A stretch of DNA of 64,000 nucleotides. Origin: Hermatobates lingyangjiaoensis. Its lineage: Eukaryota; Arthropoda; Insecta; Hemiptera; Hermatobatidae. The DNA is taken from NCBI GenBank assembly GCA_026182355.1, contig JAPFBL010000035.1, positions 3,105,501 through 3,169,500 on the forward strand. The letters are read 5' to 3'. The notes below the pieces were generated by a model that worked only from the letters and a program-made list of their open reading frames with translations, made no database searches and was not told the DNA's origin. Shown here in pieces: positions 33,030 through 45,349 of this stretch; position 1 is the stretch's first letter; the number at the start of each line of letters is the position of its first letter. A program made the translations under genes and the position numbers.

Positions 33030-36000
33030 CTTAAAAAAGATTATTGAAAGATTATTGCATAGTTATTCAAAAGCAATAATTACTATGCATAATTAAAAAT
33101 AATGACTATTAAAATGTATAATTACTGAACATGTTATTGAATGTTAGTAATATGACTAATGAGGATTTTAAGTGATGGAGAAAATTAAAAAAAGTTTTGT
33201 TGTTCTTCTTATAGATAGATATATTTATAAGAGTCAATCTTAATAAGGTTACAGCTTCTGACTGCATCAGTTATATGAAAAAGAAGATATTAAGTTATAT
33301 GATTTTAAAAGATTAATGTAATTGCACACTTGAAGGACTTTGCTTTGGGTGAGGCAGTGTATTTACCAAAGCAGTGGATTGTAATTTCTAGGATTTGCAT
33401 AATATTATAGGCAAAAAAGAAGAGTTGCTCAAGGTGCCTGAAACTGTGTCCTCTTTGCGAATTCCTTTTTAAAATTATTGAATGTTAATTCTATATGGAT
33501 AGCAGTCACTATTAAATAATTTATTTTAATATTATTGTTAATTTGTAAATAATTATCGCATCGTTCAATAAACAACTTTTAGATATATACTATTGTATTA
33601 TATAATTTACATAATCTAACAACAAGATTTATTGTTATATATAATCTTTATATAAAAAGATTTCACAATAAACACGTGAAACATCAATCAACGTCCAAAC
33701 CACAATAAGAAATGAGAAAAAAGACTAAGATCTTTTAATCGTAACCAAGCAGTCTTCGTCAGAGTCAAATCCCTGATGTGATCAAATTCCAGATCGTTGG
33801 AATTTTTCCCTAACGAAGAACGCTTGTTATTGTTGAAAGATCTTAGTATTTTTTTCTCATTTCTTATTGTGGTTTGGTCCTTGATAATATAGTATATTGA
33901 TATGAGATTAGTATATTTATTTATGTTTTTAATACATAAATAAATATTTTAATTTACTTACTTTAAATTGTTTAAGCCCCTAATCACTTATACATTTAGG
34001 GAAGATGAGTTTTAATGTTGCTTAACTAACAAAATTGCATGATTGCTATATGTAAGATGTCAGAAGCAGACAGTGTTGATTAGAGGAGATAACTGATTTA
34101 GGTAACGTTTGTTAATTGCGTTTAATTTATGACTAACGGAAAGTGTGTTCTTTAAAAGTATTTAAATTATAATATGTAATATTATAATTTGTTATGGCCA
34201 CCCATGGCCAGTGTATAAAATGTTTCTAACTAGTTAGAAATACCATTTAGAAACATTTCAGTATTTCGAACTCCCATTGCTTTTTAGGTGCTCAATAGAT
34301 TTGGGAGCAATTGCTTCATTTGGTCAAAAGCTCCCATCCAAAAAATATTCAAATATTTCTGCAACATATAATAGCGCATTATAAATACCTAAGTTCTTGA
34401 CTCCGTTGAAGAGGTTTCCGAACCAGATAGTAGCCTTTTCTGCATCGAGATAGTATTCAGCGTCTTTCACCTCGAAGTACGACTTGCCATCTTTTTGAAG
34501 CTCACCACCTTTCAAGATTAGTTTTGAAGTGGCTCCATCTGTAACAGAAACCAAAAGTCATTGATCCTTAAAGAAACTTAAGTATTAATACTTACTTTTT
34601 AAGTAAGACCCTCGCAGTGTACTACTTTTTAGGTAAGACCCTGGAAGTATACTAACTTTCTAAGTAAGGCCCTGGAAGTATACTAACTTTCTAAGTAAGG
34701 CCCTGGAAGTATACTAGTTTTTAATTTAGTCCCTGGCAGTATACTTCTTTTGAAGTAAGGCCCTGGAATTTTACTAGTTTTTACTTAAGACCCTGGCAGT
34801 ATACTACTTTTCATGTGAGGCCCTGGCAGTATACTGCTTGTTAAGTGAGGCCCTGGCAGTATACTACCTTTTTAAGTAAGGCCCTGGAAGTATATTACTT
34901 TTGAAGTAAGGACCTGACAGTATACTACTTGTTAAGTGAGGCCCTGGCAGTATACTGCTTGTTAAGTGAGGCCCTGGCAGTATACTACCTTTTTAAGTAA
35001 GGCCCTGGAAGTATATTACTTTTGAAGTAAGGACCTGACAGTATATTACTTGTTAAGTGAGGCCCTGGCAGTATACTACTTTTTAAGTAAGACCTGTCAG
35101 TTTACTTACATGAAGCAGCCACTGCTTGATCTTAAAGAATCATCATCACGACGCAGAAAGTGTGGGTGCTTTGTTTCAGTCCCTTAAAAATGTATAAATT
35201 AACATAAGTTTTAATCATAATGCCAAAAATTGAAGAAACATGTTTATTATATGAGAAACAAAAATCAACCAGAAGCTGAAAGATCTGAACAAGGATCAAG
35301 GTCTGGTTGAATATATTAAAACAGGACGCTTTCAATGGCTTATTACCTGGAAAGGAAGGAAGTCTGTCTGAAGGATAAAAAAACTTGACAACCGTGACCT
35401 TGGAAAAGCAAGAGCAAGGAGAAGACATATGGTAGATTGAGTTGGTTAAGTGATATGGAGGACGACTTGATATCCCTGGGGGTGGAGGATAGAGGGGGAC
35501 AGCACGGAAAGGTTGGAATGTTCGGAAGTCGTCAAAGAGTTTAACGCCATCAAATAAAAAATCTGGAGTGTCCTACACTCAACTTTTCTATAAGTAAACG
35601 TATTATCAAACTTGTTGACAGCCAATTGAGGTATGGTTACATTTTATTTTAATATGATAATGGTGTAAACGAAATATCAAACTCATAGGAAATCAATAAC
35701 GATATCTATAGTTTACTTGACTTAGTTCACTCGTCTAAAGTTCACACCTTAAATTCGTCACTGTAATGACTGGTGTAACATAACTTACAAAAAGTAATAT
35801 TTGTATCTCCATTTCCTTGAACTGGGAGCACCATCAGTTTGCCATCGATTGTATAGTCTCCTAGAATCTGCCCCGGCTTCTCAATTTTGAAGTCCATTTC
35901 AATTTCATATTTATCCCAATCAACCCTGAAATATATAATCAATTAAATAAGTTTATACTTATGACATGATGGTCAGAGGAGAAAGTAGTTTTTAAAATAA

Positions 36001-39000
36001 CTTTAAAACTACTTAGTTTTTAGAATAAACTAACTATCTGATTACAATAAATACAACGTAATCTGCAATGTATGGAAGTTTTAAAATATATATGTATATA
36101 GTAACTAAGGCCTTTTTATCATTGAGTCATTAACAGAGTCTCAAAGACAAAGGACATAATCAGGTTGATTTCAGTTTTATTAAGAAGCATATAACTTACT
36201 TGAGATCAGTAATCTTAAGAGAGCTGTAGCCGATGAAGTCAACATCGTAGAGAGTTAAATTGATGGTCACAGGTCCACTGCCACCTTGTTGAATAACTAG
36301 TCTGTCAAAGTGAAGTGGGTCAACAGGAATTACACCTAGAGACTTTTTGCCTGTAACAAAAGCTTATATTAAATGCATACATGGATACTTATTAACATAT
36401 ATATCTTCGATGCACTCCGTCACTCTATTCTTACATCATTCCTTATGCTCTTTTTATTGTTCAAAACAGTTCTAGGTGAGCTCCTTCATGATTTGTTCAC
36501 TCAGCCAATGCCCGATCGTAGTTTTTCAGCCATTCGCACAGTACCGTTCAGTATAACTTCGCCACTATATTCCTTGAGCCAGCCTAGTCAACGTCATCGA
36601 ACCAGATGTTCTCAAGTTGTCAGGTCTTTAGCAATACTGTTAATATTGAAAGAGGAACATGCGGATGAATGGGTGACTTTAATGCGATGTAAGTAGGCCT
36701 GAGAAAAATCTTGGTTTTCGAAGGTTCAATTGCTACGTCTTTAAAGCGGTCTCCTAGTATGTTATTTTTTATCAGCATTTCTTTCCGTCTGCTGCCATGG
36801 GTATTTCCATTTCCACCAGCCCTGACACCTTTTTAATTACAACTCTACATATTGCAAGGTAATAGAGATCTGACTGGTTGGAGGAGTAGACGGCCTCGTT
36901 CTACCAGTTTATCGGTACCCTCATTATACTTTTGACATTACAGTATCCGTCTATTCATTGTACTGCGAGAATACGCTTCAGCCTCTTTTGGAGGCCTTAT
37001 TGAAGCGAGAGCTTGCAAGGCTGAAGTTGAATCTAATTGGAACACTATTTTGGTCGGTATCACCAGAAACAGAAGGTTTTTAGCTGCTTCCATAATGGCA
37101 GCTATTTCACCCTCCAGTTAGATGTATGCTTTGTGACTGCTGTTGAGTCTTGCACCATAGTGTATTTGTAACCCAAACCACACGTTCTGGCCATCACAGA
37201 TCCATCCGGATATTTCGGTCATTTTGAAACCCAATTAAAATTTCCGTAACTATATTTACAAGTGTATTATTGCCAATGAGATAATTACCATCTTATGAAA
37301 ACATTTGCTTCTTAAAATACGAATCAAAGGTTACTCTGACACATTCTTTGACAATGTCTGTACTTTTAGCAATAGCACAGAATGCTTAAACTATGGTCAG
37401 ATCTGCGCACATTAACGATTTTTTTCAATATTTTTTGACGTGGAAATGCATCCTGAAAATGCTTAATCCATTTCTCAGCCCTATTATGCACTTATATCTC
37501 TCAAAAATGCATTATAATTTTCATTTCCATATGAAAATTTTGATGAAAGGTTTGTTTCAATAAGAGTTTTTTCAAGTTTGATAAGAAGTTCCACAATGAT
37601 TTGTTGTGGTGAAGTTATTGTGACAGAGCATGCTCAGTTCATCTGTTCTAGCATCAGTCTTGGTACTTTATACTTTTATGTATGAAATAACGAAACGGTC
37701 CAAACTGGACAGATAAATACTGGGATCAGTAAGTGTTTTCGTTCTTATATAACTTCGTAGTTATAGAAAGTTATAAGTATATATAAAGTTGTGTAAAGTT
37801 ACATAACTATATAATGTATACAAAACTATAGTTTATCGGGACTCGGTCAGTTCTTCAGGTTCAAATTAAACTCTCATTGCCAACGTTTCGGTTTTTATTT
37901 AAAACCTTTTTCATAGGCAGAAGTTAATACTTTTATAATATTTACTTTTATCATATACTTTTATCAATATTTATATAATTTGGGAAAATAAATATGGGTT
38001 TCTATGAGGATTTAAATAAAAACCGAAACGTTGGCAATGAGTGTTTAATTTGAACCTGATGAACTGACCGAGTCCCGATAAACTATAGTTTTGTTTCTAT
38101 TTCACGGTCGATACTTCTATCAATATTTATATAATGTATAACGTTATATAGTTTTATGAAGGGCGACTTCACTCAACCATGCCTTACAGTTACCTACTAG
38201 AACATGCGGCATGATATCTGTAGAGCCCAGTGCCACTAATCTTTCATTCGAGAATGTAAAGTACTTTGATGCATTGTTTTAAGAATCTTATTTTATAAGA
38301 TTTTATTTATTATAAGTTTTATTTATACCTTATATGAGTTAATTTTAAGAACTCTGTTAAAAGAGATATTGATTAATTTCTGATGTAATTAAAGTAATGT
38401 ACGTAAAACATTATTTTTTTTTCTCTTGTGACAAAATATAGTTATAAACAATTGTGATCCTTGTAAAAAGTTGAACCTGATAATACTTACCACCGGCCAG
38501 TGAAACTATGGCAGTCTCGATAGCCTCTTTCAAACAGTCCGTGTTCTCAGTCTTGGGGCACTTCTTCCATTTCTCAGCTAAACAAGTACATTGCTTCATC
38601 AGGTCATTTAGAAAAAGTTGTACTTCATATATTTTATTTTACTATCATTATTGTTTGCATGCTATAATTTGGTTCGCTGGTATTACATATAAGGCAAAAA
38701 AGCGCTTCGTCAACCTTACAGCTGAAGAGTGTTCTTATATAAATGACACGTCATATGAATAATCCCAGTGTCATAAAGATGGGATCACTGTAGGAGGAAT
38801 GAGTTAAAGACACATAGATATTCGTCCTAAAGACGTAATTAATAAGCAAATCAACAGACTGAGGGAACGCATATCAAAAGTTAAAGTAAATTACTTCTTT
38901 GAAATTTGTAACATCGAAACTTAGCCTTCAATTTGAAAGAAAATGAGACCTCTCTTCTTTAAATTGGATATTCTTTTGACTTTGCACTAGTGTGAACGAA

Positions 39001-42000
39001 CACACAGACAGACACCGGCTATTTTATTAATATATTTCAGTCTTCGTTTCTTATATCAAAAACTAAAAACAGTCAGACTCCAGTCTTGGGAGACTAGTAA
39101 GGATTATCTTGAACGATCAATTAAATTTAAAAAAAAAAAAGATACAATATAATTTGTTACTTATTCTTGAAAATTAATTTGTCCTAATTTGATACTTGTT
39201 CTGGGAAATTATTAAAGCATTTTAGTAAATACCTTAATAATACAGGTATTTTCCACTTATGTTAATTTAAAGAAATATGGTTATGAGTCATGCAAACAAT
39301 TACTTTGAAAAGTCTGTTGATACCGAATTACTGTTGCTGGTTAGATCAAATTATACTAACTTGAAACTGGTATCTTGGCTATTAACATTAATATGTTAAT
39401 GTTAACGTCTATCAACATCTTTATATTGTCATATATGAACTTAATACTTAAAAATACAAATTTATTAAATATTTTTGTAATTGTAATATATTTCAAGTAT
39501 CTAATGTAATATATCTTACTTAAAAGTTTACGTTTAGTCAATAGTAGGAATAATTTTCACTATGACTCACTCATAGGGTAAATTCATGAATTTAAGAGAG
39601 GGATAATTAAAAACTTCTATATATTCTTCTCAGAGAACTTTGTTATTTCTTGTCAAGGATCCATCATTTGCCCTAATAATATTTCCTCTTTTACCCTAAG
39701 CAGGGGGCCAGGTTAGCCCACTGGTAACGATCTGTCCATTAAGGATCTGTCCATCTTAATGGACAGATCTCGTCTCTCGACTGATCTGTCCCATTAAGGA
39801 AGTAACCCATTTTCGTTATTTTTATAATGAATGACATAAAATGTTGCAGTAAATGGAACCCTTAATGGTTAGGTCCAGGGTTGCATACCCACTCTGGTCC
39901 TCGATTTTTTCACGAGGGAGTTGAATCAATCCGAGCACGTCGTCCCTCGGAGAGATCGACAAGCCGTCGGTAGCGAATCTGTATGATGTCAGGTACTCGT
40001 TAAAGATCCCTACTCTAAATAAAATTGAGTTAGTCAAACTTTATGACTCCCAATGTAGAGTGTTCATTGCGTGGTATCACAAACGGCCAATCTTTATGTT
40101 CTCTTGTGGGACTAATCACTACAACCTAACCTAAGTTAATAAATACAGGTTAAGCTATACTTAAATAATTATAATTGTAATTAAATATTTATAAGTAGGT
40201 GGTAAATACATTTTTACTTTACTGTAAGTAAAGTATAGTAAGAGTTAAAAAAAATTCGAGATTATGTTTTGATGACGGAATATATGTTTTGAGGTCCAAA
40301 AGTCGTTTTATGAAGTTTTTTCGATGATGTCTGTGTATGTGTGGGTGGGTGGGTGAGTGTGTTAGCAATGCTTGTTACCACTCTACGGTCCAGAATCTTT
40401 GATGGATCAAGTTGATATTAACACAAAAATGATCCCTATAGTGTAGTTGATCCCTATTGTTTGGGAAGAATTATGTATGACGGGAGAGTCACTCTTTTTG
40501 CCAAAAACCGGTTTTTAGAAAACATGTTTTCTCCTAAACTACTAACTCCAGAGTTTTGAAATTTTGGCATTATCTTTGAGGTTACAAATGGAATAAACGA
40601 AAAATATTTTCAGAATTTTAAAACAAAGGGAAATATTTTTTTTTAATAAAATGTAAACATTTTGACTTATAATGCAATCTCAAAGCTTGTGAGAGCGATA
40701 CAAGCCATAAAGTTTGACGGATCAAAATGAAACTATGCCTAAAGATAAAACATTATGTGGAGAATGAGTTGAGATAGTTTTTTTTAAAAATTACATTCTT
40801 CTAAGGAGCGTTACAGTACGATTTATGTTTTCAGAAAATGTTATTTTGACGCTAAACGGCTCATTAAAATATAATGAAAATTTCATAAAAAATGAAACAC
40901 AAAATTAGCAATTTATAAAAAAAAATTAATGAAATTTTAATCAGCGGAAATAGCAATAAAACTTTAATAACTGTCTGTTTATCCTAGACTAAGAGATCAC
41001 CTGCATTACTTGTCGAATTTTTGATATTTTTTTACATTGTTTACATTGACTTAGAAATTTTTTGAGCAAATCCACTGAGATAAAATAGAAATTTTTTGAG
41101 CAAATCCACTGAGGTAAAATTGTTGTTTATAATGGAAAAATTTAAATAATTTATTGTCAGATATGAAATATAAGGAGAATAATATTATAATATTTTTACA
41201 TGTAAAAAAATCACCGCCAATAAACATAAATAAGTTTCCTTTGTCTTCTGTGTTATGATGGATTTGTTTCATAATATGCTTTAATAAATCTATATATTGA
41301 ACTCTTGAACAAAGCTTAATATCAGTTACAATTACATCGTCTTTGTGAATTGTAGTATCTTTGCATGATATTGAAATGAGACGAATGCACTCTTTCCTAA
41401 AGAATAAGCAGTTATATCTGTTGAAAAATATCCAGTTTTTTCACTATTCGAGTCTACTAGTTCATATATATTATTTGCAAAAATTAGAAGCTCCCAACTA
41501 TAAAAGTTTTAAATTATACTGAATAGCTGGCTTTGACTTTGATTTGAGTATGTGATGTACTGTATGAGTGGTGTGATATACAAAAATAAGGTTATATATT
41601 GATAAGTCGATCAATCACTATCCGTACTACCTCAGGAATGAAAGACTAATAAACATCTCCCATTTAGATTTTCACATTATGCTTAAATGAAACATTATAT
41701 ATTATATACCCAAGAAGATTGATATTAAATTTAGTTGTAGTAAAGTTGAGTGTAGGCCACTTCAGATTTTTTTTCCTGTAATGGTAAAGAGCAGGAGGAA
41801 ATGAACTTAAGACAAGGAATAAGTACTATCTCGTTTATGCATTATTAAGGCTTTCCTTTTCAAAAATAGCTTCAGATCTTTGTGTATTTTATGTGCAAAA
41901 TAATAAAACCATAAGCACGTTTTTTTTATATAAATAATTATATTATTGGAGAAGAGTTTACACAATAATGTGCATTGTTAATATTATTAGAATAAAGAAA

Positions 42001-45000
42001 AAACATAAAATATACTTTATTATCATTGAGTATACCCGTGAGAGAATGGGTAGTAACTTAAATTTATTTTCTTACTAGAACATTATATGTCATTGATTAT
42101 AAAGATTTCGAAAATAGGTTACTTCCTTACTCCTTACACTGATTTATGCAGCAATTTGCTGATGTCAGAGAATATGTGGACCATGAATGGGAGAGGTGTA
42201 ATTATTACATCCTTGGAACAAAAATAACACGTATTAAAGAAACAATCATTCATGTCTCCTTACCTGCCGTTCTACATCTTTATTTGAGGAAAACTATAAT
42301 ATTAAGGCCATATAAATACATGCGAAATTAAAGAGTGCCCTGATGTCACTTTACATATTAAACACTCGTTGACAATTTTACTGTTCGAATAGCTTCAGAG
42401 GTTTCAATTTCTTTGTGTTCTCTTGTGGGACTCTCTCTTTCAGAAACACACTTAATTTAAACTAGTTTCTATAGAAGTAATCACAAACTAAACAGGAAAG
42501 CCGTCAAACATCTTTTTTCCAATGAGTCGAGTTTTTCCTTTTTTTCATCGTTTTCACCCCTTGAATGGGACAAAGACGTGAAATGGGTGCACATTAGTAA
42601 CAAAAAAAGTTTTTTTAGTAAAGTTCAATACAAATAACTCTCATTTCAATTTTTATGTGAAATTATTCACTATTATGAATATTGATCATCTGTTTGTTAT
42701 TGACTGAAAGAAATCTCTAATCAATCTCTAATTTCCCCCTATTCCCTTGTTTCCAGCACACTCATGGTAATTAACTCTATATTTACCGGTTTCATTATAA
42801 ATTTTTGACTTGTTAGTATTCCAGATTGGAGACCCTTTCTTGATATCCGGAAGCTTTTAATCCATTTGATCTAGGCCTCTTGTAAAATCTATACTTACAC
42901 TAATTATTCTTTGCGCTCTGAATTCTTGCGGGATTAATAAGTCTATGTATTCCAGCTGATTCAAGGGATACGAAGGATGTTCTATGTAAAGCCATTTTTT
43001 TAAATAAATAGTCCAGAGTAATCTATTAAACTTTTAAAGATTTTTCTATCTTGTTAACCCAACTTTTTGGACCTGATTCTGTTGTATGGGCCAAGTGATA
43101 AGTATATGTGGTACACTGTGAAGGTGCATATTTGTCTAAAATTCTCATATTACTGTAGGTTGGACTTTGTTATATTTAATGTAATATTCCTAATCTAATA
43201 TGATAAAGATTTGAATTATGGCAATATCTGATAAAAAAATTATAAATTTAAAGAATCACCTAAGAAATAACTTACGAAATAGTTCTCATATTGTCATAAA
43301 GATTGACAAATTATTTTTCCTCATGCTACATTATTAGCCAAAAACAATGGTATTTTTAAACACACTAAGGACTATAAGCCTGACAATTATATATCTTAAA
43401 GGGCACCAGGTTTAGACTGAGTAAAAAACTTCGCTAAAAAACCCGTATTCACTCTGGAGATCATTATAAGAGTATAGTTGTTTGGCGTTTGGTTTAAAGA
43501 ATTTTTTCTCTATCCATATCATATAAGGTTAATAAAACATCTTTTCTTAAATTTGTTATTTTAAATTTCAAAACAAGAATTCTATTCAACTCGATTCTGA
43601 GAAATAATTTCTAAGCCAATTTAAACAAACCTGACAAGTACAGCAGGTAGGTGTTACAGTGCAAATTGAGCTTTCATTTTATAGCTTTATTGCCTTTTGT
43701 ACTAGGCGAAAATTAATATTATACTTTTTTATAGATTACAAATATTAGGTTGCATTTCTTAATAAAATTTCATTTTTTATTTTCAATTTTCAAGCAGTTA
43801 AGCGTTTTTCGTTTTCTAAAGTCACATAATGTCTCATAACATCTTTTTTACCCGTGTACTTTTTAAAACACTATATCAACAATATATATATATATATATA
43901 TATAAAATTACTGAAACTCACTAATATATTTTGATGTCCTCGTCATCAGGAATAGATTTGAATCACTCCAAAGGCTGATAACGACTCGTTAAAGTCGTCG
44001 TCAGCCTTTGGAGTGATTCACATCATTTCTGATGACGAGGACATCAAAATATAGTAGTGAGCTTTAGTGATTTCATTTCTGTGTGTTCTTTTGAAAATTC
44101 TAGTTTATTCAGTTCGAAGATTCGTTTCATCTAATTTGTTTTATATATATGTATACATATCAACTCATCCACTGAAAACGTGCTATTTTTGGGTACTATT
44201 TCATTTCAAAATAGCAATAGCAATTTTTTAATGATTTTGAAATTATTGCAATTCATTTCAGTAGCAACCTCTATCGTGTCAAGGATTTCGGAGTCTATCA
44301 TAAGTCAATTTTTGGTATAATATGAACTTGATCAATCAAACTACATGGTCTGCAGGGTTCCAATAAACTATTGGATACACACCAGATACACATGAACACC
44401 ATCGAAAAAACCGCCCTCCAAAAAATGGTTTTGGATACCTCGAACATGAAAATCTGTTATAATCTCGAGAGAATTTGTTTTCATGATTATTGTACTTACT
44501 TATAGTAAAGTAAAAAGAAGTGTAGTTTTTTTAAATTACCTCTCTATAACTGTAAGGTATACTTAGATTAACGTAATTAAATCCGACAAGGGACTACAGG
44601 CAAGTATCTTAATAATTGTCATTTTTAATGATATATTGCCATTTGAAGTGAAAAATACCATACATTTTTATAATGAACTACCCACATGAAGGCAGTAATA
44701 AACATCAAATTTGAAGCTTCAAGATTGAACAGAAGATCAACTGCTAGGTGGGACTAGCAGTTGATTAAAAATTGTTCATACATACCCATCCACATATATG
44801 CAGTCATTATCCTAAATATATCAAAAACTATAGACCCTCTAAATGTGCAAAAGTGTGAACATGAAAAGAGACCTTTTCATGATGATAGGAACTTTATTTA
44901 CAAAAAACTTTGAATTGAAAGCATCGAAATGTGATTTATGGTTATATTTGAAGTATTTTATTTGGCATCTGGAAACGAGTGTATCTTGGAACAGGCATTA

Positions 45001-45299
45001 TTGATAAGATGGTAAATAAAATTGCATTGGTTGGTCGTTTCAATTGATAAAGTGATATTGTTACTAAATTATAAATAGGCATTCAAGCCTATGGTTTACT
45101 GCAAAGCTTTATTTGCATTTATACCAAATGTGATTCTCAAGTCAGTTTATTATCCCATGGAATTAGTTAAAAAACATCCTAAATTAGACAAAAGTTTACC
45201 TAATTTACAAAAAAAAAAATAAAAACCAAATGAAAGCAACTTACGAAACTTGGCCGCATTTACGGAGTAAACGAGAAGTAGCAGAAAGGGGAGAAACAT
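32878..45299 (-). CDS. JHBP/takeout family protein, gene 2 (six exons, intact)
   Basis: Exons on -: 45245-45299, 38491-38577, 36200-36350, 35789-35925, 34389-34538 and 32878-33029. They total 732 nt, or 243 residues plus TAA. The signal peptide is MFLPFLLLLVYSVNAA. The cysteine pair is C25 and C33, one residue further apart than in gene 1 because exon 2 has one extra codon (KTENTDC). Hallmarks include LGVIPVDPLHFDRLVIQQGG, GDYTIDGKLMVLPVQGNGD and WFGNLFNGVKNL, then MNKFMNENWRVLLAELKV. The role should be as for gene 1: a secreted carrier of a small hydrophobic ligand. It is the middle copy of the array. Intron 1 is 6.7 kb, with a SINE and family A insertions; intron 4 contains a minisatellite. 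Confidence 0.93.
33290..33460. other. Intron block shared with JHBP gene 1
   Basis: AATGTAATTGCACACTTGA, GGCAGTGTATTTACCAAAGC and GTGCCTGAAACTGTG match 14205-14400 in order. Confidence 0.6.
33655..33890. mobile_element. PLE pseudo-LTR inverted twin, family C
   Basis: The left arm (ATTTCACAATAAACACGTG..., - hammerhead with AAGATCTT at 33728) faces a right arm (+: TTGAAAGATCTTAGTA at 33836, then TTCTTATTGTGGTTTGG). The right core is degenerate (CUAACGAAG). Confidence 0.6.
34389..34538 (-). CDS. JHBP gene 2 exon 5
   Basis: 150 nt, acceptor TTACAG, donor GTATTT. Encodes ATSKLILKGGELQKDGKS and EKATIWFGNLFNGVKNL. Confidence 0.94.
34590..35105. repeat. Minisatellite, about 30-31 bp unit, about 16 copies
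   Basis: Unit consensus around AAGTAAGGCCCTGGCAGTAT with ACTACTTTTT. Units drift in sequence and length; a two-unit block is itself duplicated (34820-35040). It lies in intron 4 of JHBP gene 2, close to exon 5. Confidence 0.9.
35555..35605 (-). repeat. TIR repeat family A, solitary right end
   Basis: AAAATCTGGAGTGTCCTACA followed by CTCAACTTTTCTATAAGTAAA, the complement of the family right end. Confidence 0.5.
35789..35925 (-). CDS. JHBP gene 2 exon 4
   Basis: 137 nt. Encodes VDWDKYEIEMDFKIEKPG and GDYTIDGKLMVLPVQGNG. Confidence 0.94.
36200..36350 (-). CDS. JHBP gene 2 exon 3
   Basis: 151 nt. Encodes KKSLGVIPVDPLHFDRLV and INLTLYDVDFIGYSSLKI. Confidence 0.93.
36420..37235 (-). pseudogene. 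LINE RNase H and C-terminal remnant
   Basis: On -, with frame changes, it reads SGWICDGQNVWFGLQIHYG, LNSSHKAYI, EGEIAAIMEAAKNLLFL and IVFQLDSTSALQALASI. The E-A-I and LDS.SAL patterns are those of an RNase H domain as found in I/R1/LOA-type LINEs. Several stops follow. It lies in intron 2 of JHBP gene 2. Confidence 0.65.
37830..38100. mobile_element. PLE pseudo-LTR inverted twin
   Basis: TATAGTTTATCGGGACTCGG and CAGTTCTTCAGGTTCAAATT at the left are mirrored by AATTTGAACCTGATGAACTG and CCGAGTCCCGATAAACTATA at the right. Each arm contains a hammerhead-like block. Confidence 0.75.
37878..37919 (-). ncRNA. Hammerhead-like motif with variant core
   Basis: Stem I UGCC/GGCA is perfect. Stem II is GGUUUU/AAAACC, followed by GAAACGUU with palindromic ACGU. 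The first core reads UAUGAAAAA instead of CUGANGA, so activity is doubtful. Confidence 0.35.
38491..38577 (-). CDS. JHBP gene 2 exon 2
   Basis: 87 nt. Encodes EKWKKCPKTENTDCLKEA and IETAIVSLAG, and has one codon more than its paralogues. Confidence 0.92.
38600..39700. other. Intron 1 of JHBP gene 2, first part
   Basis: Nothing recognised apart from AT-rich sequence; ACACAGACAGACACCGG at 39002 resembles the edge of an unidentified repeat. Confidence 0.3.
39704..40134 (+). repeat. tRNA-derived SINE, copy 5, with internal insertion
   Basis: The head GGGCCAGGTTAGCCCACTGG is split from the B-box part (GGGTTGCATACCC, 39880) by about 130 nt. That insert has a foldback of GATCTGTCCATTAAG units (39728-39800). 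The body and CAACCTAACCTAA tail are typical. Confidence 0.75.
40213..41778 (+). mobile_element. TIR repeat family A, copy 3
   Basis: Left ACTTTACTGTAAGTAAAG; right GTAAAGTTGAGTGTAGGCCA. The internal landmarks are as in copy 1. A 46-nt stretch is tandemly repeated at 41050-41115 (TTTTTTGAGCAAATCCACTG). Confidence 0.65.
41780..43600. other. Intron 1 of JHBP gene 2, middle part
   Basis: No supportable gene. The 61-codon ORF at 42146-42331 has no family motif and no splice context. Confidence 0.3.
43620..43715 (-). repeat. TIR repeat family A fragment
   Basis: CAAGTACAGCAGGTAGGTG with the downstream TTTATAGCTTTATTGC is the complement of the middle of copy 3. Confidence 0.4.
43885..44090. mobile_element. 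PLE-type inverted twin beside (TA)n
   Basis: Arms 43905-43985 and 44005-44085 are complementary. Both contain CTGATGACGAGGACATC followed by AAAA, a hammerhead-like pattern with GAAA degraded. Confidence 0.6.
44330..44515 (-). repeat. TIR repeat family A variant, left end
   Basis: On - it starts ACTTTACTATAAGTAAGTAC, then CTCTCGAGATTATAACAG and TTTTTTCGATGGTGTTCATG, a diverged version of the family left end. Confidence 0.5.
45245..45299 (-). CDS. JHBP gene 2 exon 1 (signal peptide)
   Basis: ATG at 45299, donor GTAAGT; encodes MFLPFLLLLVYSVNAAKF. Confidence 0.92.
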
Positions 45300-45306
45300 G
45301 ACGCCG

Positions 45307-45341
45307 ACTGAGGGTTGTGCCCAGGACGGGGAGCTTTTAAG
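45307..45341 (-). promoter_or_regulatory. Core promoter of JHBP gene 2
   Basis: TATA-like CTTAAAAG (45341-45334) and an initiator-like CTCAGT (45312-45307) are spaced about 25-30 nt. The short predicted leader of about 10 nt ends at the ATG. The arrangement matches gene 1. Confidence 0.45.
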
Positions 45342-45349
45342 AAGTTAGC

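Noticed and set aside
34590..35105. CRISPR-like array
   Set aside because: The units drift and have no spacers; it is a minisatellite in an intron.
42146..42331. 61-codon ORF on +
   Set aside because: No motif, no splice partners, inside a JHBP intron.
43330..43480. Possible LINE reverse transcriptase piece (FKHTKDYKPDNYIS)
   Set aside because: Too short and only loosely like an RT motif; no further motifs on either side.
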